Assembly: GCA_030698575.1 (NCBI GenBank)
Contig: JAUYMQ010000482.1
Coordinates: 1-6,725 of the forward strand
Length of the DNA: 6,725 nucleotides
Origin: Deltaproteobacteria bacterium
GTDB lineage: Bacteria; JAUYMQ01
Reading direction: 5' to 3'
The notes below the pieces were generated by a model. The model saw only the letters and a list, made by a program, of their open reading frames with translations. It was not told the DNA's origin and ran no database searches. Positions 1 through 5,542 of this stretch are shown here, one piece after another (the stretch's first letter is position 1; every line of letters begins with the position of its first letter). The position numbers and the translations under genes are program-made.

Positions 1-1
1 C

Positions 2-850
2 AAGGAGCTGGTCGCCCGCGAGCTGCACCGGCTGGGCGCGAATCCCAAGGGACCGTTCGTGGCGATCAACAGCGCCGCGCTGCCGCACGAGCTGATCGAG
101 AGCGAGCTGTTCGGCCACGAGCGGGGCGCGTTCACCGGCGCCAGTGCGACCCGCAAGGGCGCGTTCGAGTCGGCGCACGGCGGCACGCTGTTTCTGGACG
201 AAATCGGCGACCTGCCGCCGGCGGCGCAGGCGAAGCTGCTCAGAGTGCTCGAGGAGCGGCAGGTCACGCGAGTCGGCGGGTCGCGCACGATCGCGGTCGA
301 CACGCGCGTCGTCGCGGCGACGCACCGCGACCTCGAAACGGAGGTCGCGGAAAGCCGCTTCCGGGACGATCTGTTCTATCGGCTCAACGTGCACGTGCTG
401 CGCGTCCCACCGCTGCGGGACCGGCTGTCGGACATCCCGGCGTTGGTCGAGCATCTTCTGGGGGCGACGTGCGCGCGGTTCGGCATGCGGCCCCGGACGC
501 TCGCCGCCGAGGCGCTCGACGCGCTGATGCGGTACGACTGGAAGCGCAACAACGTGCGCGAGCTGCGCAATGTGATCGAGCGCATGATCATCGCGAGCGA
601 CGGGGACAAATTGACGCTCGAGAACGTGCCTCTCGAACTCCGTGACGCGAAGCGGGCGTTCCCGCGCACCGCGCACCACTCACCGCGCACCTTCGAAGAG
701 CAGAAGCTCGAGGCCGAACGCCAGATCGTGATCAGCGCGCTCGAGCGCAACGACTGGCAAATCACCAAAACCGCCAAAGAGCTGGGGCTCGCCGACCACG
801 CGAGCCTGCTGAAAGTCATGCGCCGCCTGGGTGTCCAGCGCGACACGTAG
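2..850 (+). CDS. Sigma-54-dependent transcriptional activator, Fis family (5'-truncated by window edge)
   Basis: This is the C-terminal 282 residues of a bacterial enhancer-binding protein, which uses ATP hydrolysis to open promoters held by sigma-54 RNA polymerase. The reading frame is open from base 2. The first visible residues (KELVARELH) directly follow where the Walker A loop would be, so Walker A and any N-terminal sensory domain lie upstream. Numbered from the first visible residue, the sigma-54-contacting GAFTGA loop is at 42-47 and Walker B (GGTLFLDEIGDL, with Asp66 and Glu67) at 60-71. These are followed by the sensor I stretch (VVAATHRDL), the arginine-finger region (FRDDLFYRLNV) and the sensor II segment (VRELRNVIERM). 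After a linker rich in Arg, His and Pro comes a Fis-type helix-turn-helix at about 252-278, beginning ITKTAKELGL. The recognition helix (ADHASLLKVMRRLGV) differs from the common SRSTLYRKLKKLGI type. Family identity is secure. The target genes are unknown, and the signal class (response regulator, GAF or FHA) cannot be told from this fragment. Confidence 0.96.
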   Translation, partial: KELVARELHRLGANPKGPFVAINSAALPHELIESELFGHERGAFTGASATRKGAFESAHGGTLFLDEIGDLPPAAQAKLLRVLEERQVTRVGGSRTIAVDTRVVAATHRDLETEVAESRFRDDLFYRLNVHVLRVPPLRDRLSDIPALVEHLLGATCARFGMRPRTLAAEALDALMRYDWKRNNVRELRNVIERMIIASDGDKLTLENVPLELRDAKRAFPRTAHHSPRTFEEQKLEAERQIVISALERNDWQITKTAKELGLADHASLLKVMRRLGVQRDT

Positions 851-970
851 GCCCGCTGCGGGTGTGAACGGCGAGACACAGCGTGGAATAGGAGCGTTGC
901 ATGGCAATCACTTAGAGTCTGGCCCGCCGCCTGCTTTTCCTCCGGGCGAACCCAAGCTCCCGGAGGAGCC
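851..970. other. Intergenic gap between the sigma-54 activator and the TPR gene
   Basis: This 120-bp gap separates two co-oriented genes. I see no U-tract terminator. A TGGCA at 902-906 resembles a sigma-54 -24 element, but the matching -12 element is poor (TAGA instead of TTGC). Apart from the ribosome binding site at its right end, nothing here can be assigned. The TPR gene may be read through from upstream or have its own unrecognised promoter. Confidence 0.4.
962..968 (+). promoter_or_regulatory. Ribosome binding site of the TPR gene
   Basis: GGAGGAG lies immediately upstream of the ATG at 971, and its GGAGG core is 4 bases from the start codon. This fixes the start, even though it gives a rather long polar N-terminus before the hydrophobic segment. 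Confidence 0.75.
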
Positions 971-1906
971 ATGTCGTACCAATTCTCGATCGATCGCACG
1001 TCTCCCGCGAAAGTCTCCGCGCTGGTCGTGATCGCGATGGTGTTCATCGTGGTCGCCGGCTATGTCCTCGCCGCCTGCGGGGACCGCACGCCGAAGCCGG
1101 CGTCGGCGGGAGAGCCCGTCGTGTCCACGCCCGCCGCGGACCCGGTGGCGGGGCCCGCAGAGACGTCCACCCTGATCATCGCCGGCCCGGTGTCGTTCGG
1201 CCTGGCCGACTCGGCGTATCGCGACCGGCGCTATGACGATGCCGTGACGCTATTCGAGGTGTACACCGAAGAGCACTCCACCAACCCCTGGGGCTTCTAC
1301 ATGCTGGGGCTGTCGGCGTGGAAGTCGGGAGAGGGGGAGCAGGCCGAGATCGCCTTCGGCCGGGCGCTCGCGCTCGACTCCAATCACGTGAAGAGCCACA
1401 TCAACCTGAGCCGGGTGTTGCTCGAGGGGGCCAAGCCGGAGAGCGCGCTCGTCCACATCGAGACGGCCATCACCCTCGATTCGACGTCGAGCGAGCCGCT
1501 GCGGCTGTTGGGCCGGGCGTATGAAGGTCTGGGCCGGACCGACGAGGCGATCGCCGCCTACCACCGCGCGATCGGGCGCAACGACGGCGATGTCTGGGCG
1601 TTGAACAACCTCGGCGCGCTCTACATCAAGCTGGACCGCTTCGAGGACGCGATCGGCCCGCTGGCGCGCGCCCTCGAGCTGGAGGACGGCGTCGCCACGT
1701 TCTACAACAACCTCGGGATGGCGTTGGAGCTGACGGGCCGCTTCTCGGCGGCGAGCGAAGCCTACCGGGCGGCGCTGGCGATCGAGGGGACGTACGGCAA
1801 GGCCGTGGCGAACCTCGCCCGCGTGGAGCAGGTGAAGGAAGATCCCTCTGTACCGCCGGTGGACTTGTCCGAACGCAGCCGGCAGTTCCAGCAGACGCCG
1901 CGCTAG
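971..1906 (+). CDS. TPR-repeat protein, probable lipoprotein or signal-anchored
   Basis: This 311-residue protein is predicted to be exported. Residues 1-17 are polar. Residues 18-35 are strongly hydrophobic and end in a lipobox-like LAAC with Cys36. Residues 37-70 form a Pro/Ala/Ser/Thr-rich linker typical of a secreted tether. From about residue 73 to 274 there are roughly six consecutive 34-residue tetratricopeptide repeats. Clear repeats include 107-138 (WGFYMLGLSAW...), 174-206 (LRLLGRAYEGLGRTDEAIAAY), 208-240 (VWALNNLGALYI) and 242-274 (ATFYNNLGMAL). TPRs make protein-binding superhelices, and the binding partner is unknown. The C-terminal 35 residues look disordered. The long n-region before the hydrophobic stretch is unusual for a lipoprotein, so a single membrane anchor is also possible. 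The gene follows the sigma-54 activator after 120 bp and could be its target, but no promoter supports this. Its TAG stop overlaps the opposing gene's stop. Confidence 0.9.
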   Translation: MSYQFSIDRTSPAKVSALVVIAMVFIVVAGYVLAACGDRTPKPASAGEPVVSTPAADPVAGPAETSTLIIAGPVSFGLADSAYRDRRYDDAVTLFEVYTEEHSTNPWGFYMLGLSAWKSGEGEQAEIAFGRALALDSNHVKSHINLSRVLLEGAKPESALVHIETAITLDSTSSEPLRLLGRAYEGLGRTDEAIAAYHRAIGRNDGDVWALNNLGALYIKLDRFEDAIGPLARALELEDGVATFYNNLGMALELTGRFSAASEAYRAALAIEGTYGKAVANLARVEQVKEDPSVPPVDLSERSRQFQQTPR

Positions 1907-2616
1907 TTCTCCGGGAGCCGCTTCAAGAATCTGTTGAGGCGGCTCTCGCTGCTGTGCGGATCGGTCCCGAGATAGTCTTCGCGGGCCTCCGAGAGCGCCG
2001 CGTGAACGGCGGCGCGCTGCTCGGCGGCGCGCGCGCACAAGGCCGCTTCTTCGGGCGACGCGCCCTCGAGCAGCTCGGCGGCGAGCGCGAGCATCCGGCC
2101 GGCGAAGGTAACGTAGGCGCGCACCATGCCGGAGCCGGCGCCGCGGCGCGCGACCCATTCGGGGAAACAGCCGGCCCACCACAGCGCGACCGCGGCGGCA
2201 TCGGCCGCCGCTTCGGCCTGCGCGATGGTGCCCGGCGGCAGCTCGGAGACGAAGCGCCACCAGGTGGCCACGCCGTTCTCGCCCTGGGCGATGACGTCGA
2301 GCGAGCGGGAGGTGGCGAACCAGACCGGCAGCGTGGCGGCGTAGTCGGCGAGCTGGACGTCGGTCACGCCGCGCGTCCGGAGCTGCGCACGCACGGGGAT
2401 GTACCACAGCAGCGTGAGGGGCAGGGGGGCGGGCACGCCGCCGCGGCCGAGCACCGCTTCGAGGGCCGCGGGGGAATCGAGCACCGAATCGACCTCGCCG
2501 GCCTGGATCGCCTGTTCGGCGTCCCGGCCCTGGGCGCTGTCCACGCGGGCGATCTCGTGCACGAGCAGCATGAGGTCGCCGCGGGTGAGTAGCCGATGGA
2601 TGATAGGCCTGATCAT
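1903..2616 (-). CDS. Conserved-looking hypothetical protein, 237 aa
   Basis: I do not recognise this family. Coding on the minus strand is supported by an excellent Shine-Dalgarno sequence (AAAGGAGG) before the ATG at 2616, GC-rich third positions, and a balanced composition; the opposing frame is Gly/Arg-rich and shadow-like. No signal peptide or clear membrane segment is visible. The N-terminal half has a helical stretch at 1-60 and a hydrophobic/aromatic patch (LTLLWYIPVRAQL, 68-80), followed by GVTDVQLADYAA (83-94). The central part has WWRFV (119-123) and a Trp-rich ALWWAGCFPEWVARRGAG (144-161). The C-terminal half is Ala/Glu-rich helix (165-215) and ends in a charged tail. It may be a soluble all-helical protein, and no catalytic motif is evident. 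It is transcribed divergently from EF-P and converges on the TPR gene, with both stop codons inside one CTAG (1903-1906). Confidence 0.82.
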   Translation of the reverse strand: MIRPIIHRLLTRGDLMLLVHEIARVDSAQGRDAEQAIQAGEVDSVLDSPAALEAVLGRGGVPAPLPLTLLWYIPVRAQLRTRGVTDVQLADYAATLPVWFATSRSLDVIAQGENGVATWWRFVSELPPGTIAQAEAAADAAAVALWWAGCFPEWVARRGAGSGMVRAYVTFAGRMLALAAELLEGASPEEAALCARAAEQRAAVHAALSEAREDYLGTDPHSSESRLNRFLKRLPEN

Positions 2617-2781
2617 GCCGCCTCCTTTGCCTCTCCAAACCGGGGCAAGCTTGGTGCCGTGCGCCTATATCCAGCCAATACAATCACTTACGTTTTTTGA
2701 GGTCGGCCGTGCTGTCCTCGTTTTCTGCGACAATATAAGGCCTTTGACCGTTTGGGTCCCGCGTTTATGTTCCCGCTCCCC
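2617..2781. promoter_or_regulatory. Divergent promoter region between the hypothetical gene and EF-P
   Basis: This 165-bp gap is noticeably richer in A and T than the surrounding genes, with runs such as TTTTTT at 2693-2698. It must contain promoters for both divergent genes. The best -10 candidate toward EF-P is TATAAG at 2734-2739 (5 of 6 to consensus), but the expected -35 positions match poorly. The 8-bp palindrome AAGGCCTT (2737-2744) overlaps it and could be an operator or chance. TACAAT at 2679-2684 is another -10-like hexamer without a -35 partner. I could not choose a promoter toward the minus-strand gene. The call as a promoter region rests mainly on gene orientation and base composition. 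Confidence 0.45.
2621..2628 (-). promoter_or_regulatory. Strong Shine-Dalgarno for the 237-aa hypothetical gene
   Basis: Read on the minus strand this is AAAGGAGG, 4 bases from the ATG at 2616. It is the best ribosome binding site in the window and is the main reason for choosing this start and strand. Confidence 0.8.
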
Positions 2782-3339
2782 ATGAAAGCCACCGATATCC
2801 GCAAAGGGCACGTGCTGCTGATCGACGGTCAGCCGTGCCGCGTCATGGACTTCACGCACCGCACGCCGGGCAACCTGCGCGCCTTCGTGCAGGTCCGGTT
2901 CCGGAGCCTCGTTTCCGGGAACACGTTCGATCAGCGTCTCGCCGCCACCGACTTCCTGAACGAGGCTCGGCTCGATACCAAGGAGATGCAGGTTCTGTAT
3001 CAGGATCAGGGCGGCGTGCACGTGATGGATCAGGCGAACTACGAGCAGTACACCCTCGACGAAAGGGCCGTGGGCGATGATGCGCCGTGGCTGCAGCCGG
3101 AGATGGTCGTCCAGGTGGAATGGCTCGAAGGGCGCCCGATCGCGATCGAGCTGCCGTCGGCGATCGAGCTGAAGGTCGTGGATACGTCGCCCGTCATGAA
3201 GACGGCGACGAAGAACGCCAGCACCAAGCCCGCCAAGCTGTCCAACGGCGTGACGGTGCAGGTGCCAGATTTTATCAGCCCGGGCGAGAAGGTCCGCGTC
3301 GATCCGCGCTCGGGACAGTATCTGGAGCGGGCGAAGTAA
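2782..3339 (+). CDS. efp: Elongation factor P, with non-canonical loop tip
   Basis: EF-P binds beside the peptidyl-tRNA on the ribosome and relieves stalling at consecutive prolines. The 185-residue length and three-domain layout fit the family. Domain I is at about 1-62 (MKATDIRKG..., LIDGQPCRVMDF). Domain II begins near TKEMQVLYQD (66-75). Domain III contains GRPIAIELPSAIELKVVDTSP (117-137) and ends VPDFISPGEKVRVDPRSGQY (161-180). The loop normally reading PGKG, whose Lys (E. coli Lys34) is lysylated, here reads TPGNLRAF. Asn31 replaces the modified residue, Leu32 follows, and the nearest basic residue is Arg33. Start choice: upstream in-frame TTG (2752) and ATG (2767) exist, but MKATDIRKG at 2782 matches the usual EF-P N-terminus. 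None of the three has a clear Shine-Dalgarno. The C-terminal 21 codons overlap the 3' end of tag on the other strand. It could be a distinct EF-P-like paralogue. Confidence 0.94.
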   Translation: MKATDIRKGHVLLIDGQPCRVMDFTHRTPGNLRAFVQVRFRSLVSGNTFDQRLAATDFLNEARLDTKEMQVLYQDQGGVHVMDQANYEQYTLDERAVGDDAPWLQPEMVVQVEWLEGRPIAIELPSAIELKVVDTSPVMKTATKNASTKPAKLSNGVTVQVPDFISPGEKVRVDPRSGQYLERAK

Positions 3340-3901
3340 GGGTGGCGTAGCGGTGGCACGTCACCAGATGGTCGTTGACCATCCCGGTGGCCTGCATGAA
3401 GGCGTAGCAGATCGTCGGTCCCACAAAGCGAAAGCCCCGTTCCACCAGCGCTTTGCTCATGGCGACCGATTCGTTGGTCTCCGCGGGCACCCCGCGCATC
3501 GTCTTCCAGGCGTTGTGCTTCGGTTTCCCGCCCACGAATTGCCAGAGGAACGACGCGAACGACTCGCCCGCGCCCGTCATCGCGAGGAACGCCCGCGCGT
3601 TGGTGACGGCGGCCGCCACCTTCTGGCGGTTGCGGACGATGTCGGGATTCTTGAGGATCCTGGCGATGCGCCGCGCGTCGTAGCGCGCCATGCGCTCGGG
3701 GGCGAAGCCGTCGAAGGCGTCGAGGAAGCCGTCGCGCTTACGGAGGATGATCGCCCACGACAGACCGGCTTGAAAGCCGTCCAGCACCAGTTTGCCGAAC
3801 AGCTGCCGGTCGTCGTGGACGGGAACGCCCCACTCGCGGTCGTGGTAGGCGATCATCAGATCGCTGGAGGTCGCCCACCCGCATCGGTTTTCGGAAGTCA
3901 G
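3275..3901 (-). CDS. tag: DNA-3-methyladenine glycosylase I, probable CTG start
   Basis: Tag excises 3-methyladenine from alkylated DNA, the first step of base-excision repair. The zinc ligands known from E. coli Tag (Cys4, His17, His175, Cys179) have counterparts at Cys7 (RCGW), His20 (AYHD), His178 and Cys182 (NDHLVTC). The base-pocket residues Tyr16 and Trp46 correspond to Tyr19 and Trp49 (QAGLSW). The position of catalytic-pocket Glu38 is Asp41 (LDGFQAGLSW). The HhH-like core (NPDIVRNRQKVAAAVTNA) and the GPTICYAFMQATGMVNDH block are intact. No ATG, GTG or TTG lies in frame just upstream of RCGW. The first plausible initiator is CTG at 3901-3899, sharing CTGA with the lipoprotein's TGA stop, which gives 208 residues and implies translational coupling. 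Starting at the downstream ATG (Met16) would delete a zinc ligand. The last 21 residues form a polar tail encoded entirely antisense to efp. Confidence 0.92.
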   Translation of the reverse strand: MTSENRCGWATSSDLMIAYHDREWGVPVHDDRQLFGKLVLDGFQAGLSWAIILRKRDGFLDAFDGFAPERMARYDARRIARILKNPDIVRNRQKVAAAVTNARAFLAMTGAGESFASFLWQFVGGKPKHNAWKTMRGVPAETNESVAMSKALVERGFRFVGPTICYAFMQATGMVNDHLVTCHRYATLTSPAPDTVPSADRRGPSRPG

Positions 3902-4755
3902 TCTGCCGTGCCGTTTGTTTGCCCTTCCAGAACGATGATGAGGAAGCGCGAGTTCCGCCAGAAATCCTCGGGCGAGGCGATCTGGAGGCTCGGCACATCC
4001 CTGACCCGGTTGCCTTTGCGCGGGGTCGCGAGCGCATCGAGGTTCTGCCGCGACGCGATGCGATACTCCGCCGTCGAGTCGGGCAGCGGGATCTCGATCG
4101 TGGCCCGCTTGTCGACCGCCGTGAACAAGGAGGGGTCGAGGTTCCGCGCCGGCGCGAGGGTGCGGCCGGTGCGCCACAGGATGAACAAGACCCGGCTGCC
4201 GCCCTCTTCCACGAGCAGGCCCCGCTGTTTGAGCTCGTCCCGCGTACCGATGACGTAGTACACGATGCTCAGCGAGTCGCTCATCGCCAGGTTCTCGGCG
4301 GTCAGCGTCTCGACGCGCTGGGTGAGCCAGTCGATCGTGCTCTTCTGCTCCGCGATGACGGTCTGGAGGTTCGTGACGGTGGAGTCGAGCATGCCGCGCA
4401 GGCTGTCCGACAGGCTGGTGAGGTTGCGGATCCGCGCGCGGCTCTGGCCCAGCTGCTGCTCGGTTTGGCGGACGCGGGTCACGACGTAGCGCAGCTTGGC
4501 CAGCATCGTATCGCGCTGCGCGGTCAGCGGCGACTCGGACGACACCGCCAGCCGGTTGCCGCGCACCTGCACCTTGGCGATCTCGACGCTGACGTCGCTC
4601 AGCAGCCGCGAGCTGAGCGCGATCTCCTGCATCAGACTGTCTTTCTGCGCGTTGGCCAGCTCCAGCTCGGCCAGCTTGCGCTCGGTCTCCGCCGACGTTC
4701 CGCACGCACCGGACACGGCCACGAGCAGCGCGCCGGCGATGAGCTTCAGATTCAT
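3898..4755 (-). CDS. Coiled-coil lipoprotein of unknown function
   Basis: This 285-residue exported protein starts at the ATG at 4755, chosen because it places a short basic start and hydrophobic stretch (MNLKLIAGALLVAVSGAC) at the N-terminus; a longer in-frame start at 4836 would bury the signal. Cys18 is the likely lipidated residue, although the lipobox has Ser rather than Leu at -3. Only a weak G-rich ribosome binding site precedes it. Residues about 22-66 and 78-165 are heptad-like, rich in Glu, Gln, Ser and Leu, and predict a long coiled coil. The C-terminal domain (166-278) starts YYVIGTRDELKQRGLL and ends PEDFWRNSRFLIIVLEG. From memory, this layout resembles coiled-coil lipoproteins annotated in Bacteroidota, some labelled adhesin-like, but I cannot verify the match. 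It is the first gene of a two-gene unit with tag, overlapping it by 4 bases. A role in surface or cell-envelope structure is an inference. Confidence 0.87.
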   Translation of the reverse strand: MNLKLIAGALLVAVSGACGTSAETERKLAELELANAQKDSLMQEIALSSRLLSDVSVEIAKVQVRGNRLAVSSESPLTAQRDTMLAKLRYVVTRVRQTEQQLGQSRARIRNLTSLSDSLRGMLDSTVTNLQTVIAEQKSTIDWLTQRVETLTAENLAMSDSLSIVYYVIGTRDELKQRGLLVEEGGSRVLFILWRTGRTLAPARNLDPSLFTAVDKRATIEIPLPDSTAEYRIASRQNLDALATPRKGNRVRDVPSLQIASPEDFWRNSRFLIIVLEGQTNGTAD

Positions 4756-4804
4756 AGTGCCCCCAAACTCCCGGTTCGAAATAGGTCGCGTTAGCTTTGC
4801 CGCG
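4756..4804. promoter_or_regulatory. Short divergent intergenic region, lipoprotein-tag unit versus DUF72 gene
   Basis: Only 49 bp separate two divergent start codons, so promoters in both directions must overlap or extend into the genes. I see no confident -10/-35 pair and no clear Shine-Dalgarno before the DUF72 ATG at 4805. That transcript could have a very short leader. This entry rests on gene orientation only. Confidence 0.3.
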
Positions 4805-5542
4805 ATGCCATCAGCTCCCAGGCTGCTCACCGGCACCTCCGGCTACAACTTCCCCGAGTGGAAAGGCAGCTTCTACCCGCCCACACTCTCGAGCGCCCAA
4901 TGGCTCGAGTACTACGCCCGACAATTGGGCACGGTGGAGATCAACTACACTTTCTACCGCATGCCCAGCGCCAAAACGATCGCCGGATGGAATGCGGCGA
5001 CCCCGGAGGACTTCATCTTTGTCGTGAAAGCGCCACAACGTATTACCCACTTCGCGCGCCTTCGGAACATCGATGAGCCGCTCCGCCTCTTCCTCGAGAC
5101 GGTGGGCAAGCTCCATGCCAAGCTCGGGCCCGTCCTCTTTCAGCTGCCGCCCAACTTCAAGAAAGATGTCGAGGCGCTCGGCGATTTGCTGACGCAGTTT
5201 CCGTCGCATGTCCGCTGCGCGTGTGAGTTTCGTCACACGTCGTGGTGGTCAGAGGACGTCTACGAGATGCTCCGGACCGCCAACGCCGCGCTATGCGTCG
5301 CCGATACAGAAGAAGGCACGACGCCCTTCGAGGTCACCGCCGACTTCGGCTATGTGCGGCTACGCGATGAGGGCTATACCGAGGACGAGCTGAAGGGGTG
5401 GGTCGAAAAACTGAAGGCGCCCGCCTGGGCGGACGCCTTCGTGTTCTTCAAGCATGAGGAAAAAGGAATCGGGCCGAAGCTCGCCGCCCAGTTTCAGGCC
5501 ATCTGGGGCATGCGCGGCGGGGCGCCGGAGCCGCCGCCCTGA
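4805..5542 (+). CDS. DUF72 (YecE-like) family protein
   Basis: This 245-residue protein belongs to the DUF72 family, a TIM-barrel-like fold without an agreed biochemical function. Family signatures appear in order: TGTSGYNFPEWKGSFYP (9-25), TVEINYTFYRMP (43-54), KAPQRITHFARL (75-86), GPVLFQLPPNF (108-118), CEFRHTSWW (140-148), FGYVRLRDEGY (181-191) and AFVFFKHEEKG (211-221). The last block replaces the YFNND-type sequence of many members, as I recall for one common subgroup. The start at 4805 is chosen because the family begins just before the GTSG motif; the frame stays open upstream but there lies antisense to the lipoprotein gene. No signal peptide is visible, so it is probably cytoplasmic. 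The last 16 codons and stop overlap the opposing membrane-protein gene by 49 bp. The nearby Ku and Tag genes hint at a nucleic-acid role, but that is only contextual. Confidence 0.93.
   Translation: MPSAPRLLTGTSGYNFPEWKGSFYPPTLSSAQWLEYYARQLGTVEINYTFYRMPSAKTIAGWNAATPEDFIFVVKAPQRITHFARLRNIDEPLRLFLETVGKLHAKLGPVLFQLPPNFKKDVEALGDLLTQFPSHVRCACEFRHTSWWSEDVYEMLRTANAALCVADTEEGTTPFEVTADFGYVRLRDEGYTEDELKGWVEKLKAPAWADAFVFFKHEEKGIGPKLAAQFQAIWGMRGGAPEPPP

Noticed and set aside
902-917. Possible sigma-54 promoter (TGGCA-like -24 element) upstream of the TPR gene
   Set aside because: The -24 half is reasonable, but the -12 half reads TAGA in place of TTGC and lacks the near-invariant GC, so the adjacency to a sigma-54 activator is not enough to call it.
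376-1047. 223-codon minus-strand frame opposite the sigma-54 activator
   Set aside because: It overlaps the well-conserved AAA+ and HTH coding region and extends across the gap, with no domain or ribosome binding site.
1954-2592. 212-codon open frame on the plus strand
   Set aside because: It is antisense to the hypothetical gene that has a strong Shine-Dalgarno, and its composition is Gly/Arg/His-rich with no domain-like pattern.
1250-2683. 477-codon open frame on the minus strand
   Set aside because: It runs antisense to the TPR gene and then out of frame with the well-supported 237-residue gene. Its product is extremely Arg/Ala/Pro-rich, typical of a shadow frame in GC-rich DNA.
2752-2781. 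Longer EF-P N-terminus from TTG 2752 or ATG 2767
   Set aside because: The added residues (MGPAFMFPLP) are not part of the EF-P family start, and neither codon has a better ribosome binding site than 2782.
3275-4705. A single 476-residue protein ending in Tag
   Set aside because: The portion upstream of 3901 is the out-of-frame shadow of the lipoprotein gene and is Arg/Ala/Pro-rich. Only the part from the CTG onward is Tag-like.
3353-4794. Long plus-strand frames (301 and 291 codons) opposite tag and the lipoprotein
   Set aside because: They mirror the minus-strand coding sequences, have biased composition and no recognisable domains.
4496-4804. N-terminal extension of the DUF72 protein from an upstream start
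   Set aside because: The extension is antisense to the coiled-coil lipoprotein, is Ser/Ala-rich noise, and the family starts just before the GTSG motif.
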